A stretch of 64,000 nucleotides of DNA from Promethearchaeota archaeon (GCA_011364925.1 RDOA01000017.1:1-64000); one strand, 5' to 3'. Numbered from the stretch's first letter, positions 35,442 to 45,906 are shown. Notes: generated from the sequence alone by a model not told the origin. Numbers and translations are program-made.

Positions 35442-36230
35442 TTACTTAAGAAAATAAAACTCAGTTCTTCTATCCTCAATAATATTATTGTACTTGTTGA
35501 TGTTTTTATTTCTCGCGTGGGTAACATCAATTTCAACGAAATCGACATAAACCTTATCTGGTGGTGCAGATGAAAGCACATCGCCATTAAACGAGGTGAT
35601 TTGACTCCCACCTGTAAATGTAAAATTATCTTCACCTCTCACTTCGTTTCCAATCCGATTTGATGTCACAGCAAAAACGCGATTTACTAAGCAATGGTTC
35701 GTCATCGCTCTTTGGCAGTAAGGAAGGACTAAATTCGCAGGATGAGCAATAATATCTGCTCCAAGGAGAGCAAGGCTCCGAATTGTTTCAGGAAAAAACC
35801 AATCGAAACAGATCATAATTCCTATTTTTACACCTTTTAGGTCGTAAGTTTTTAACGGTTTGTTTCCCGACGAGAACCAGAGCTTTTCTTTATAGTATAA
35901 ATGGATTTTCCGATAAATGCCAACAACCTCGTCATCAGAAACTATTAATGAGGAATTATAGATATGATCGCCATCTTTTTCTGCAAAACCAGCGACTACA
36001 ATTGCACCCGTTTTTCGAGCTAGTTCGATTAAAAACTGAGAGGTGTCACCGTCTTTTTTTTCACTTAATGCTATTGCTTCGTTTTTAGAAATAAATGTAT
36101 ACCCTGTAGCAAACAATTCGGGTAAAATAATTAAATCCGCTTTAGTTTTCCCTATAAACTTGTAAACCTGTTCGAAATTTTTGTGTTTTTCCCCAAATAT
36201 AGGAGATGTTTGCACGTATCCAACTTTCAC
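35442..36230 (-). CDS. Carbon-nitrogen hydrolase (nitrilase/omega-amidase superfamily)
   Basis: Glu 'LILPELFATGY', Lys 'YRKIHLY', Cys 'IGIMICFDWFFPE' triad. Confidence 0.92.
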   Translation of the reverse strand: MKVGYVQTSPIFGEKHKNFEQVYKFIGKTKADLIILPELFATGYTFISKNEAIALSEKKDGDTSQFLIELARKTGAIVVAGFAEKDGDHIYNSSLIVSDDEVVGIYRKIHLYYKEKLWFSSGNKPLKTYDLKGVKIGIMICFDWFFPETIRSLALLGADIIAHPANLVLPYCQRAMTNHCLVNRVFAVTSNRIGNEVRGEDNFTFTGGSQITSFNGDVLSSAPPDKVYVDFVEIDVTHARNKNINKYNNIIEDRRTEFYFLK

Positions 36231-36232
36231 TT

Positions 36233-37129
36233 TTACTCATCTTCTATTTCGGATTCGTCTTCCTTTTCTTCTTGGTCCAGAAATTGCCTTTCTTTCACAA
36301 CTCTTGCTACGCGCGCTTCGTCGTATTTTTTTAGTAGTAGATCGATATTCCCGATTGATTTGTTTAGTTTTTCAAAAGGAATGTCTTCGAAAAACCTGTT
36401 TCTTTTAAACTTTTTAGCTGGGCTTCCGTTATATATCCAACCTTCTTCTAGTTCTTGACCCACCATTGTAGAAGACCAGGTATTTAAAATACAATTTTTT
36501 CCGATGTGAGTTCCTGGCATGATTATAACGTGGGTTCCTACCCTTACATTCTCTTCAATGACGGTTTTCCTAATGATTAGTAAGTTCCCTACTATAACAG
36601 AAGACTGGACTATAGCACCTTGACCTATAACAACGTTTTTACCAAATTCCATGAATTCTGTATCAACCCAGCCCTCAAAAAGAGAATTTGAGAATTTAGT
36701 TTTGACACCAAGAACTCTAAAACATATATTATCTAAAAATGGGAACGGAAATTTATGAGCAAGCCACGTAGGCCATTTCTTAAGCGTATTTCGCAGACTC
36801 CAATAGCGATAGTCCTTGTCCGAAGGATCTCTTAGAAAGGTTCCTTCTCGTGGTTTGTGAAATATGTTAATGATCAAGAGGAAAATCTTGGTGAAAATAA
36901 TAGCAACGAAAACGGTCGAAACATAAATGACGAACAAAACCAAGGGTAAAAATATATAAAAGTGGATTGGTCTAACTTCGTACCATAACCATTGCCAATA
37001 CCACCACATTTCTAATATTGCCGGAAGTAGAGTCAACCATATAAGGAAGACGTACAAAATCAAATATTTCTTCTTAACTAACACGCTGGCACAGAAAGGT
37101 CCAACCCTCATTGAGTTTGGTACGCTCAT
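36233..37129 (-). CDS. Membrane-anchored LbH protein, type M3
   Basis: Close paralogue of 31090-31986 ('EGWVDTEFMEFGKNVVIGQGAIVQSSVIVGN'); overlaps upstream gene by 4 nt. Confidence 0.85.
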   Translation of the reverse strand: MSVPNSMRVGPFCASVLVKKKYLILYVFLIWLTLLPAILEMWWYWQWLWYEVRPIHFYIFLPLVLFVIYVSTVFVAIIFTKIFLLIINIFHKPREGTFLRDPSDKDYRYWSLRNTLKKWPTWLAHKFPFPFLDNICFRVLGVKTKFSNSLFEGWVDTEFMEFGKNVVIGQGAIVQSSVIVGNLLIIRKTVIEENVRVGTHVIIMPGTHIGKNCILNTWSSTMVGQELEEGWIYNGSPAKKFKRNRFFEDIPFEKLNKSIGNIDLLLKKYDEARVARVVKERQFLDQEEKEDESEIEDE

Positions 37130-38049
37130 TTCTTAGCACTTCTCCTTCTATGTTTAAGTAAATGTTTTTTATCTTCATCGATAACAACTTCGTGTTCAAT
37201 TTCAACCTTTTTTGCCTCATCCACATCAACTTTTTGAATGATGTCTCTTCGCGTTTCAGCGTATTGGTTAAGTTTTAGTTTTCTTGCGGGTATTCCAGAG
37301 TAGATCCAACCATCTTCTAAATCTTGGTTAAGTGTAGTAACTGACACAGCTCCTAACATTGTGTCTTCACCGAGGTGAGTTCCAGGTGCAATCGTGCTTT
37401 GTCCTCCAACAAGAGCATAATCGTCAAATCTAATCTTTTTAATAATCAAATAATTACCCACGATCATGGAACTCATAATAACTGCTCCCTGACCGATTGT
37501 AACGTTCTTTCCAAAGGAAACGAACTCAGCATCGCACCACGCATCGTTTAAGTGGCTAGAAAAGTCCATTTTGATTCCGAACCAACGAAAAGCGATGACG
37601 TCAATCCACGGTAAAGGCCAATTTCTTAGTAACCACAACACAATCTTTTTTATTTCCGTTCTGAGCCTCCAAAACTCAAAGTCCATGTTTTTCTTCTCTG
37701 CTCTAAAGATGCCCTCCTTAGGTGCGTGAATTAAGTTAATGAAAATTAACAGCATTTTACTGAAAAATAAACAGCTAATGATAAATAAAAAGCTAAAACC
37801 TAGTAATAATAGCGGGAGAAATAGCAATTTTATTGCCCAAGGCACTGGACCGATTACGTAACCGTACCAAAACGAGGCGACCACAAGGCCACTGAACCAA
37901 AATATTGGAATATAAACTAATAGGAACTTCAAGCCGACTTTATTTATTGCTGAACTTGTAGTAAAGTCGATAACAAAATCAGAATCGTCTTCTTCCTTTA
38001 AATCTTTTTCTTCTTCATTTTCAATTTCTTCACTCATTTCATTTCTCAC
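37126..38049 (-). CDS. Membrane-anchored LbH protein, type M2
   Basis: 'HLNDAWCDAEFVSFGKNVTIGQGAVIMSSMIVGNYLIIKKIRFDDYALVGGQSTIAPGTHL'. Confidence 0.85.
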   Translation of the reverse strand: MRNEMSEEIENEEEKDLKEEDDSDFVIDFTTSSAINKVGLKFLLVYIPIFWFSGLVVASFWYGYVIGPVPWAIKLLFLPLLLLGFSFLFIISCLFFSKMLLIFINLIHAPKEGIFRAEKKNMDFEFWRLRTEIKKIVLWLLRNWPLPWIDVIAFRWFGIKMDFSSHLNDAWCDAEFVSFGKNVTIGQGAVIMSSMIVGNYLIIKKIRFDDYALVGGQSTIAPGTHLGEDTMLGAVSVTTLNQDLEDGWIYSGIPARKLKLNQYAETRRDIIQKVDVDEAKKVEIEHEVVIDEDKKHLLKHRRRSAKK

Positions 38050-38056
38050 CTTAACT

Positions 38057-38974
38057 TTACTTTATCTGCTTTCTCTTCATTTCTTCTTTTTTTATCCTTT
38101 CTAATTGTTCTTGTTCTTGTTTTATTCTTAGAGCTTCAGAGCGTTGTAAGTCCTCTTCTGTAATTTTTAAGTAGTCTAATATTTTTTTCTTGAATATGCG
38201 ACGCAGGGGCATACCATAGTAATAGCTATTACCTTTTGTCGTATTATATTTTGTAGCAGCTGCCATTGGGAGTAAGTAGGAACTATGTTTTAACTCACAT
38301 CCGGGCGCGATTATATTAAATCCACCAAGCGTTGAATTTTCTCCAACCGTGACCTTAAAATAAATAATATTGCCAAAAATCCCTTCAACCAAATGTGCCG
38401 CTAAGGCAGAATTAACTCCCATATATACGTTTCTTTTTACATATACGTTCCTATCACTACTAACGGTTTCTTCCATTGTCGACCCTTTTTCGATAACGCT
38501 GGCACCAACGACATTAAAAAACCAATTAGAGAGCCATGGAAAAATTCCTTTCATGAACGCGTTTTTTCCATATTTTATCATGAAGCTTCGGTAATGATAA
38601 AAATTCAGCGTTTTTGATTGGATGTTGCGGGGTATGATGCCATCTTTTGTAGGACTCTTTCTCTCAGTATATCTCCAAAATATTCGTGTGATAATTCCAA
38701 TAAAATACTTTTGAATGAGATAAGCGCAAAGAAAAACGAGAGGAAAGGTAAAAAAAACGAGCAGATGGTCGAAACTCGTAAATATTACAACAAGGTCTCC
38801 CACTTCCAAGAACAGTGGTTTAAATACTAAAAATAGGTAGAACATTAAGCCGATTACAGGTATTAGATACGAGCCACAATAAATACATAAGAAGATAGCA
38901 AAATATTTATGATATTGAAATTGAACGTTTTCTCTGTAAATATCGTATCCAGAGTCTACTGATTCATCAATCAT
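38057..38974 (-). CDS. Membrane-anchored LbH protein, type M1
   Basis: 'KDGIIPRNIQSKTLNFYHYRSFMIKYGKNAFMKGIFPWLSNWFFNVVGASVIEKGSTMEE'. Confidence 0.8.
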   Translation of the reverse strand: MIDESVDSGYDIYRENVQFQYHKYFAIFLCIYCGSYLIPVIGLMFYLFLVFKPLFLEVGDLVVIFTSFDHLLVFFTFPLVFLCAYLIQKYFIGIITRIFWRYTERKSPTKDGIIPRNIQSKTLNFYHYRSFMIKYGKNAFMKGIFPWLSNWFFNVVGASVIEKGSTMEETVSSDRNVYVKRNVYMGVNSALAAHLVEGIFGNIIYFKVTVGENSTLGGFNIIAPGCELKHSSYLLPMAAATKYNTTKGNSYYYGMPLRRIFKKKILDYLKITEEDLQRSEALRIKQEQEQLERIKKEEMKRKQIK

Positions 38975-39012
38975 ACCTATTTCATCTCTTCTTCTCTGTT
39001 TTTTTTCAAATT

Positions 39013-39921
39013 CTATTCTTGATTGCTCCTATTTCCTTTTTTATTTTCTTGTTTTATTCTTAATTCTTCAGCACGGTTTAGATCTTCTTCAGAAACCTTC
39101 AAATAATCCATGGTTTTTTTCTTGAAGATGCGACGTAAAGGCATGCCATAATAATAGCTGTCCCCTTTAGTTTTGTTATGTTTAGTGGCAGCTGCCATAG
39201 GTAAAAGATACGAGTTGTCGCTTAGAAGATTTCCCGGCCCAATCGTGTTAAACCCTGCCAATGTAACATTATCTCCCAGTACCACTTTGAAGTAAGAAAT
39301 GTTGCCAAATATTCCTTCTACAACATGCGACGCTAAAGCAGAATTAACCCCGACGTAGCAATTCTCTCCAATTTGCACATTCTTATCGGTCACCACCGAT
39401 TCCTCTAAAGTAGCTCCCCTTTTAATAACGCTGGTGCCTACAAAATTAAAAAACCAATTTGCGAACCAAGGAAACACACTTTTCATAAATGTATTTTTCC
39501 CATACTTTATCATGAACGATTTTATATGGTAATAATTAACAGCTTTGGAGGCAATATTACGCGGTATCACTCCATCTTTCGTCGGACTTCTTCTCTCCGC
39601 AAAACTCCAAAACATTCGAGTAATTAAACCAACGATAAATAAACGAGACAAATAACTAAAAACAATAACTAAAGGTAAAGCGAAAAAAGCCAATAATGAT
39701 TCTAAGTGAGTAAATAAAGCAACGAAACCGTTTACTAATAAAACATATGGAACGAAAATATATACAATGTAGAACATAAAAATCATTCCAGAGATGACGT
39801 AAGATAAATAGTAAATAATAAAGAAGATCATTAAATACCAATGAAACTGAAGCTTAATTTCTTCTTTTGGTACTTCTTTATCAGAATCCTCTTTTTCAGA
39901 AGCTTCACTTTCATCTAGCAC
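39013..39921 (-). CDS. Membrane-anchored LbH protein, type M1 (second copy)
   Basis: Close paralogue of 38057-38974; 'NSYLLPMAAATKHNKTKGDSYYYGMPLRRIFKKK'. Confidence 0.8.
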   Translation of the reverse strand: MLDESEASEKEDSDKEVPKEEIKLQFHWYLMIFFIIYYLSYVISGMIFMFYIVYIFVPYVLLVNGFVALFTHLESLLAFFALPLVIVFSYLSRLFIVGLITRMFWSFAERRSPTKDGVIPRNIASKAVNYYHIKSFMIKYGKNTFMKSVFPWFANWFFNFVGTSVIKRGATLEESVVTDKNVQIGENCYVGVNSALASHVVEGIFGNISYFKVVLGDNVTLAGFNTIGPGNLLSDNSYLLPMAAATKHNKTKGDSYYYGMPLRRIFKKKTMDYLKVSEEDLNRAEELRIKQENKKGNRSNQE

Positions 39922-40096
39922 ATTAATTTACCTTTCCTTTATTAATGATTCCAGATAGGTTCCCCTATAAAGCTTACTAGCATAACTTTGAATTGTTTAA
40001 TATAAATAATCATCTAGCAAATTTCAGTGTTGTTCTTTTAATTTAGCAAATTCTTCTTCACAAAAATGTCAACAAAGAGAGTATCCCCTTTTTAAT

Positions 40097-41983
40097 TTAA
40101 TCACTTTCGATAAATCTTCTTATTTCTTTTATTAAAACTATAGTTGTTAAAGAAATCAGTCCAAGTATCAAAAATATATCGTATCCAAAAATAAGTTCTG
40201 GTGGTGTTAAATCGTTGAATTCGATATATACAGGATAAAACCATTTTATTTGTAAAGGATTAGGGATCCATCCATGGACATTAGTTCTCCAGGCGCTATA
40301 ATAATTATCTGAGAAAAGTAGAATAGCTGGCAAATATTCCTCTACCATAAGTCTTTGAATTTCATTGTATATATGTTTTCTTATTGTAGGATCAGTTTCT
40401 GTGAGACCAGCCTCCATCAATGCTTGTACATCAGGTTCATAGAAATTACCACCATTTATATCTGATAGATTACTCCACAATGGATTTATAAAATTTTCTG
40501 GGTCGTAGTATTCTGGTAACCATCCCAGCATATACATGTTTAATCTATGCCTATTAAGAGTTATACTATCAAGCCAATCGAGAAATGTGACATATAAAAC
40601 CTCTATTTTAACTCCTATATATTCCGTATCAGAAGCTAATCTATTAGCAATAAGAGGTATTTTTGGATTACTAGTTATCAATGTTGTGAAGTTATAATGT
40701 TCAAGAGGAGCTGGCCCATTTGCGAGATTTAACCACGCAGAATCAGGACTATCATCCGTTATACCAACCCCTGCAAGTATTGGTCCATAATATGGATCAT
40801 CAAGGAGGAAATGTCTTGCTAATTCACGGTCAAATTGAGGAGCATTTAAGCTGTAGTTAGCGTATGAGATACCGAAAGGAATATAAGTCGGTAATCTAAC
40901 AGCTAATCCTTTATAAGCCACATCCAATATGGAAGAATAGTTCAAACACCATGAAATTGCTTTTCTCATTGTTAAATTAATAAGAAGATAATTAAAGATA
41001 ACCCATGTACTGGCTAGGGTATTTCCAATATAACTTATTTCGATATTAGGATCAGCTTGGAATTGAGGTATGAAGCTTGGATCAATTTTATCTATAATGG
41101 CAACAGGACCCCATGCTAGAAGATCAATTAAAATCTTATCATCTGGTACAATCAAATATATTAACGATTCAAGTTGAGTAGTACCTGTATTATCAGGAGT
41201 ACCCCAATAGTCCGGATTGGAAGCGAACTTTACCTCAACGTCTGGTATAAATCCTATATATTTGAATGGCCCAGAACCTATCAATGTATCATTCAATTGA
41301 TAATAATCAAGAGGAGGTGTTGATTTTGGCGACAATATACCAGAACCAAATTGAGCTAAAAGAGATAGGAATGATGCTTTTGGCGCATTTAATGTAATTC
41401 TAATGGAATAAAGACTGAGGACATCAGTTTTGTTAATAATTCGTTTTCCGTCGGATTGTATATAAAGAGATTGTAATTTAGTTGGTTGTATATGTGCAGG
41501 AAGTGGGACATTAAATGGTACTGGCAGATCTGAATTACCTGAATAATTTATGAAATAACATAATCTATCGAAACTCCATTTAACGGCTGTTGCGTTCAAT
41601 GTAGCGTTATCATGGAATACAATCCCTTGTCTGAGCGTAATGATATATTCAGTTCCATTAGACGAAATTGAAGGGAAACTTGATGCTAACCATGGAATAA
41701 GGGGAAGGGTAGGGTCCGAGAGATTAAACTGATAGAGATGTTCAACAACTTGATTAATTACATCATTTGAAGACCAATCGTAGGCATTGTGAGGATCTAA
41801 GTCCACAATGTTTCCTTGTTCTGTACCAAAAATAAGTGATTGGGCTGATGGTGCAGATGATTTAAGAAAAGATTTATCATAATACTCTTGATATTTCTGA
41901 ATTCTTCTGGTTAATATACTGGATATTACTAAATTACATCCCAACAGTAAGAAAACTATTAATACCTTAATTTCTCTTTTCAT
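40097..41983 (-). CDS. ABC transporter substrate-binding protein, family 5, with N- and C-terminal TM segments
   Basis: 'YIITLRQGIVFHDNATLNATAVKWSFDRLCYF', 'MRKAISWCLNYSSIL'; C-terminal 'DIFLILGLISLTTIVLIKEIRR'. Confidence 0.9.
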   Translation of the reverse strand: MKREIKVLIVFLLLGCNLVISSILTRRIQKYQEYYDKSFLKSSAPSAQSLIFGTEQGNIVDLDPHNAYDWSSNDVINQVVEHLYQFNLSDPTLPLIPWLASSFPSISSNGTEYIITLRQGIVFHDNATLNATAVKWSFDRLCYFINYSGNSDLPVPFNVPLPAHIQPTKLQSLYIQSDGKRIINKTDVLSLYSIRITLNAPKASFLSLLAQFGSGILSPKSTPPLDYYQLNDTLIGSGPFKYIGFIPDVEVKFASNPDYWGTPDNTGTTQLESLIYLIVPDDKILIDLLAWGPVAIIDKIDPSFIPQFQADPNIEISYIGNTLASTWVIFNYLLINLTMRKAISWCLNYSSILDVAYKGLAVRLPTYIPFGISYANYSLNAPQFDRELARHFLLDDPYYGPILAGVGITDDSPDSAWLNLANGPAPLEHYNFTTLITSNPKIPLIANRLASDTEYIGVKIEVLYVTFLDWLDSITLNRHRLNMYMLGWLPEYYDPENFINPLWSNLSDINGGNFYEPDVQALMEAGLTETDPTIRKHIYNEIQRLMVEEYLPAILLFSDNYYSAWRTNVHGWIPNPLQIKWFYPVYIEFNDLTPPELIFGYDIFLILGLISLTTIVLIKEIRRFIESD

Positions 41984-42507
41984 TTGTATAATTATTAAAT
42001 CTATAGGTTCAAATATTATGATAATAGTTTGCTATTTATTTCTTTTGAGATAAAAAAGATAAGAATATCGTAAAATTAAGAAATAAAAAATTTAATCAGA
42101 TATATGCAATTTCTAATACGCCCTCCCCGTCAAAAATTCAAATTACTCTATATAGTACCTAACGATAAAAAATTATAAATTAAGCAATCAATTTTTGTTT
42201 AAAAGGAATGCGCTATTCATTAAATTAATAATATCGACATAATTTCGACTCAATCTTATAAAATACTTATACGAAAAAAGCGGTAAAAATTAATGCGTGA
42301 ATTACTAATTAATACATAGAACTAACAGATTAACCCGATTCTTAAATTTAAGAGGTTCATCAATCGCTTAATATTTTTCGAACATTATCTTTATATTCAA
42401 TTAAAACTTAATTTAAAAATTAGGTTAAGGCATTATAAAATGGGAGTTTATTATAACTGCCGATAAAATTACGGTATTAATCGTTATCGCAATCAAAAGG
42501 TAGAAAA

Positions 42508-44748
42508 ATGACTGATAATTCGTTTTCGTTAGTAGATTTGTATCCAAAATATGTTATCAACTCGAAGGGTGAAAAGAAAAAGTTTGATGTGACCAACATC
42601 GCTAAAGTACTAAATAAAGAAACCGGACTCGATATAAACATCGCAGAAAAGGTAACAGAAGACGTTATCCGTATTATTATAGGACTTGGATACGAGGAAA
42701 TCACCACCAACTACATTAGAGAATTGGTATGCGTGGAGTTAACCCAAAGAGGCTTGAACAAGTATCGAAATTTATTCGCGCGAGCTATTAATCTCGAAAA
42801 CATCTCGTTCAAGTTGGACGAAGATTTTATGAAAAACTTCAAGGGGAAACAACCTGAGTGGGGACCTTTAGGTTACATTACGTATAAAAGAACGTACGCG
42901 AGAATCATCGAAGGAGAAGGTAGGAAAGAAGAATTCTGGGAAACAATTAGAAGAGTTGTGGAAGGATGTTATTCTATTCAGAAGGAGCATTGCATAAAGT
43001 TAAGTTTACCCTGGAGTGATTCAAAAGCTCAACGATCTGCGCAAAAAATGTTTACGAAAATTTGGAATTTTAAGCTTTTACCACCTGGTAGAGGACTCTG
43101 GATGATGGGAACGGAATTCATCGCTCGACATGGTTCTATGTCGCTAAATAACTGTGGCTTTGCCTCGACAGAGGATATTGACCTAAAATATTCCAAAGCT
43201 TTTGCCTTCGTTATGGACGCTTTAATGTTAGGTGTCGGCGTCGGTTTTGATACCAAGGGGGCGGGAAAAGTCGTTATAAAAAAACCAAAAGAGGAGTTAC
43301 TCACTTTTCAAATTCCCGATAGCAGGGAAGGTTGGGTAGAAGCTTTACAAAGAGTCTTAGATGCGTATTTCTTAGGAAAACCTCTTCCAGAATTTGATTT
43401 CAGCTCAATACGACCCGCGGGGGACCCCATTCGAGGATTTGGGGGGATCGCTAGTGGTCCCAATCCATTAAAGGAAATGTTAAAGGATATTCAGAAGATT
43501 TTGGAGGCTCGAATCGGTCAGAAAATAACTTCAATTGATATTTTAGACATTATGAATCTTATTGGGAAATGTGTTGTTGCGGGAAATGTAAGACGTAGTG
43601 CTGAAATAGCGCTAGGCGATCCCACAGATCTTGATTTCGTTACCTCAAAACAAGACGAAGAGAAGCTATATTCTCATAGATGGGCAAGCAACAATAGTAT
43701 TTTTGCCTTTAAAGGATTAGATTATTCCTTTATCGCAGATCAAATCGCTGTGAATGGTGAACCCGGAGTATTTTGGTTGGATAACGCGAAAGCATATTCT
43801 CGAATGAAAGATGAACCAGATTATAAAGATAAAAAAGCTGCCGGCGTGAATCCTTGCGGAGAACAAACCCTAGAATCTTTCGAACTTTGCTGCCTTGTAG
43901 AAACTTTTCCCTCACACCATGATTCGTACGAAGAATTCAGAGAAACTCTAAAGTTTGCCTATTTATACGCTAAGTCGGTGACTCTCGTTAACACTCATTG
44001 GCAAGAAACTAACGCGGTTATGCTAAAAAATCGACGAATGGGAATATCCCAGACGGGGATAATCGAAGCGTTTGTAAAGCACGGGAGACGGACTATGCTC
44101 GAATGGTGCAATAAAGGGTATAGTTATTTACAGAGTTTAGACGAACAATACTCAGGTTGGCTTTGCATCCCAAGGAGTATTAAAATAACCACGGTTAAGC
44201 CGAGTGGAACTGTCAGTCTTCTACCTGGCGTTCCTCCTGGAATTCATTACCCTCATTCTGAATATTACATCCGAAGGATACGCATTTCTAAAAATTCTGA
44301 TCTAATCAAACCTATCAAAAAAGCAGGATACTTCGTCGAAGACGATCTTTATTCGCCCAATACAGTAGTAGTTGAATTTCCCGTCCACGAGAAGTATTTT
44401 GATCGCTCTAAAAACGAAGTTTCAATATGGGAACAAGCAGAAAATGCGGCTGATTATCAAAAGTATTGGTCGGACAACCAAGTATCAATTACTATCACGT
44501 TTAAACCCGAAGAGGCAAATCAAATTAGACACGTTCTTGAATGCTTTGAAGACAAGCTGAAAAGCGCGAGTTTTCTGCCAATAAAAGAACACGGATATAA
44601 GCAAGCACCTTACGAGGAAATTACTAAAGAGAAGTACGAAGAGATGATAGCTCAAATTAAGCCACTGTCTCTCGATGAGACAAAAGATAGGGCAATTGGA
44701 GAAAAATTTTGTGACTCTGATCGATGCGAAGTTAATTTAAAACTATAA
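42508..44748 (+). CDS. Adenosylcobalamin-dependent (class II) ribonucleoside-triphosphate reductase with ATP-cone
   Basis: 'LPPGRGLWMMGTEF', 'SLNNCGFASTEDID', 'GVGVGFDTKGAG', 'VNPCGEQTLESFELCCLVE', C-terminal CDSDRC redox pair. Confidence 0.9.
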   Translation: MTDNSFSLVDLYPKYVINSKGEKKKFDVTNIAKVLNKETGLDINIAEKVTEDVIRIIIGLGYEEITTNYIRELVCVELTQRGLNKYRNLFARAINLENISFKLDEDFMKNFKGKQPEWGPLGYITYKRTYARIIEGEGRKEEFWETIRRVVEGCYSIQKEHCIKLSLPWSDSKAQRSAQKMFTKIWNFKLLPPGRGLWMMGTEFIARHGSMSLNNCGFASTEDIDLKYSKAFAFVMDALMLGVGVGFDTKGAGKVVIKKPKEELLTFQIPDSREGWVEALQRVLDAYFLGKPLPEFDFSSIRPAGDPIRGFGGIASGPNPLKEMLKDIQKILEARIGQKITSIDILDIMNLIGKCVVAGNVRRSAEIALGDPTDLDFVTSKQDEEKLYSHRWASNNSIFAFKGLDYSFIADQIAVNGEPGVFWLDNAKAYSRMKDEPDYKDKKAAGVNPCGEQTLESFELCCLVETFPSHHDSYEEFRETLKFAYLYAKSVTLVNTHWQETNAVMLKNRRMGISQTGIIEAFVKHGRRTMLEWCNKGYSYLQSLDEQYSGWLCIPRSIKITTVKPSGTVSLLPGVPPGIHYPHSEYYIRRIRISKNSDLIKPIKKAGYFVEDDLYSPNTVVVEFPVHEKYFDRSKNEVSIWEQAENAADYQKYWSDNQVSITITFKPEEANQIRHVLECFEDKLKSASFLPIKEHGYKQAPYEEITKEKYEEMIAQIKPLSLDETKDRAIGEKFCDSDRCEVNLKL

Positions 44749-44862
44749 ACTATACTGTTTCCTTACACATTTATATGTAATTTAGTTTAATCAACAGTAT
44801 TGATAACTCTTTTAAGCTAAATTACCTATTTTATCTATAACAATATTTAGTGGTGAAATTTC

Positions 44863-45906
44863 TTGGATCTTCCTTATGAAGCAGTAGTTAATGGCATTTC
44901 TGTAACGATTTTTGTTATTGTTGGATGGATTATAGGTATTGCTTTTATAGCAAAATCCAGAAGTAGTCAAGCAAAGCTTCTTTTCTACTATGGTTTGGGG
45001 CTAATATTTGGTGTTTCAAACTGGTTAGGAACATTCCTTGATTTTATATTTGTTATTTTTACCAATGAAAACATAGGTATTATGCTGGCAATCTTAGGAT
45101 ATGCTACAATGCCAATAGGAGTAATTTTTGTGATGTATGTTTTCGCTGAGTTAATCCTACCACAAAAAAAATATTTAATATTATCACTTTACCTTATTTT
45201 AGGGATTATTTTTGAAATCCTACTTTTAATAAATCCGACTTACTCAATTAATATTACTTATCCTTCAGTTTCAGGTTCAGATCTAATAGAGCTATCTGTA
45301 AAGCTTGGAACTCCCCTCTTCTTCTTGAGTTTAATTTTTCAAATGTCTATTTTAATATTTCTTGGATTTGGGTTTTTGATCAAAAGCTTTTTATCAAAAG
45401 GATTACTAAGAAAGAAGTTCTTATTACTATCAATAGGGTGGTTTATCTTTGTGGTATGTGCTATGATTGACAATTTAATCGATCCTGGTGTTTTTATAAT
45501 ACTAGTAAGAATAGGCCTTATAAGCAATGGATATTTCTCTTACATGGGATTAAGGGAAGAACCTATAAAAACCGAGAATAGCAAAGCAACAAAGGAAGTT
45601 GAAATCGAGAAATCTCTTTTTAGACTCTATAAAAACAGAGCTGGGGTTACAGAAGAAGAAATTATATATCATCGGGAAAAGAAAATTTGTTTGATTTGTA
45701 AGAGTCCAGCAATTAAGTATACATATATATGTCCTAAATGTGAAGCTCTTTATTGTCAAAATTGTGCCCAAACCTTAGAAAGTATTGAAAACGCTTGTTG
45801 GGTGTGTTTAACTCCAATCGATGAAAATAAACCAACCAAACCGTATATTGAACGTAAACAAAAGTTAAAAGTTGGGTTTGAAGACAAAAAGAAATTGAAA
45901 GAATAA
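44863..45906 (+). CDS. 7-TM membrane protein with C-terminal multi-Cys zinc module
   Basis: Seven hydrophobic helices then 'CLICKSPAIKYTYICPKCEALYCQNCAQTLESIENACWVC'; TTG start. Confidence 0.75.
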   Translation: MDLPYEAVVNGISVTIFVIVGWIIGIAFIAKSRSSQAKLLFYYGLGLIFGVSNWLGTFLDFIFVIFTNENIGIMLAILGYATMPIGVIFVMYVFAELILPQKKYLILSLYLILGIIFEILLLINPTYSINITYPSVSGSDLIELSVKLGTPLFFLSLIFQMSILIFLGFGFLIKSFLSKGLLRKKFLLLSIGWFIFVVCAMIDNLIDPGVFIILVRIGLISNGYFSYMGLREEPIKTENSKATKEVEIEKSLFRLYKNRAGVTEEEIIYHREKKICLICKSPAIKYTYICPKCEALYCQNCAQTLESIENACWVCLTPIDENKPTKPYIERKQKLKVGFEDKKKLKE

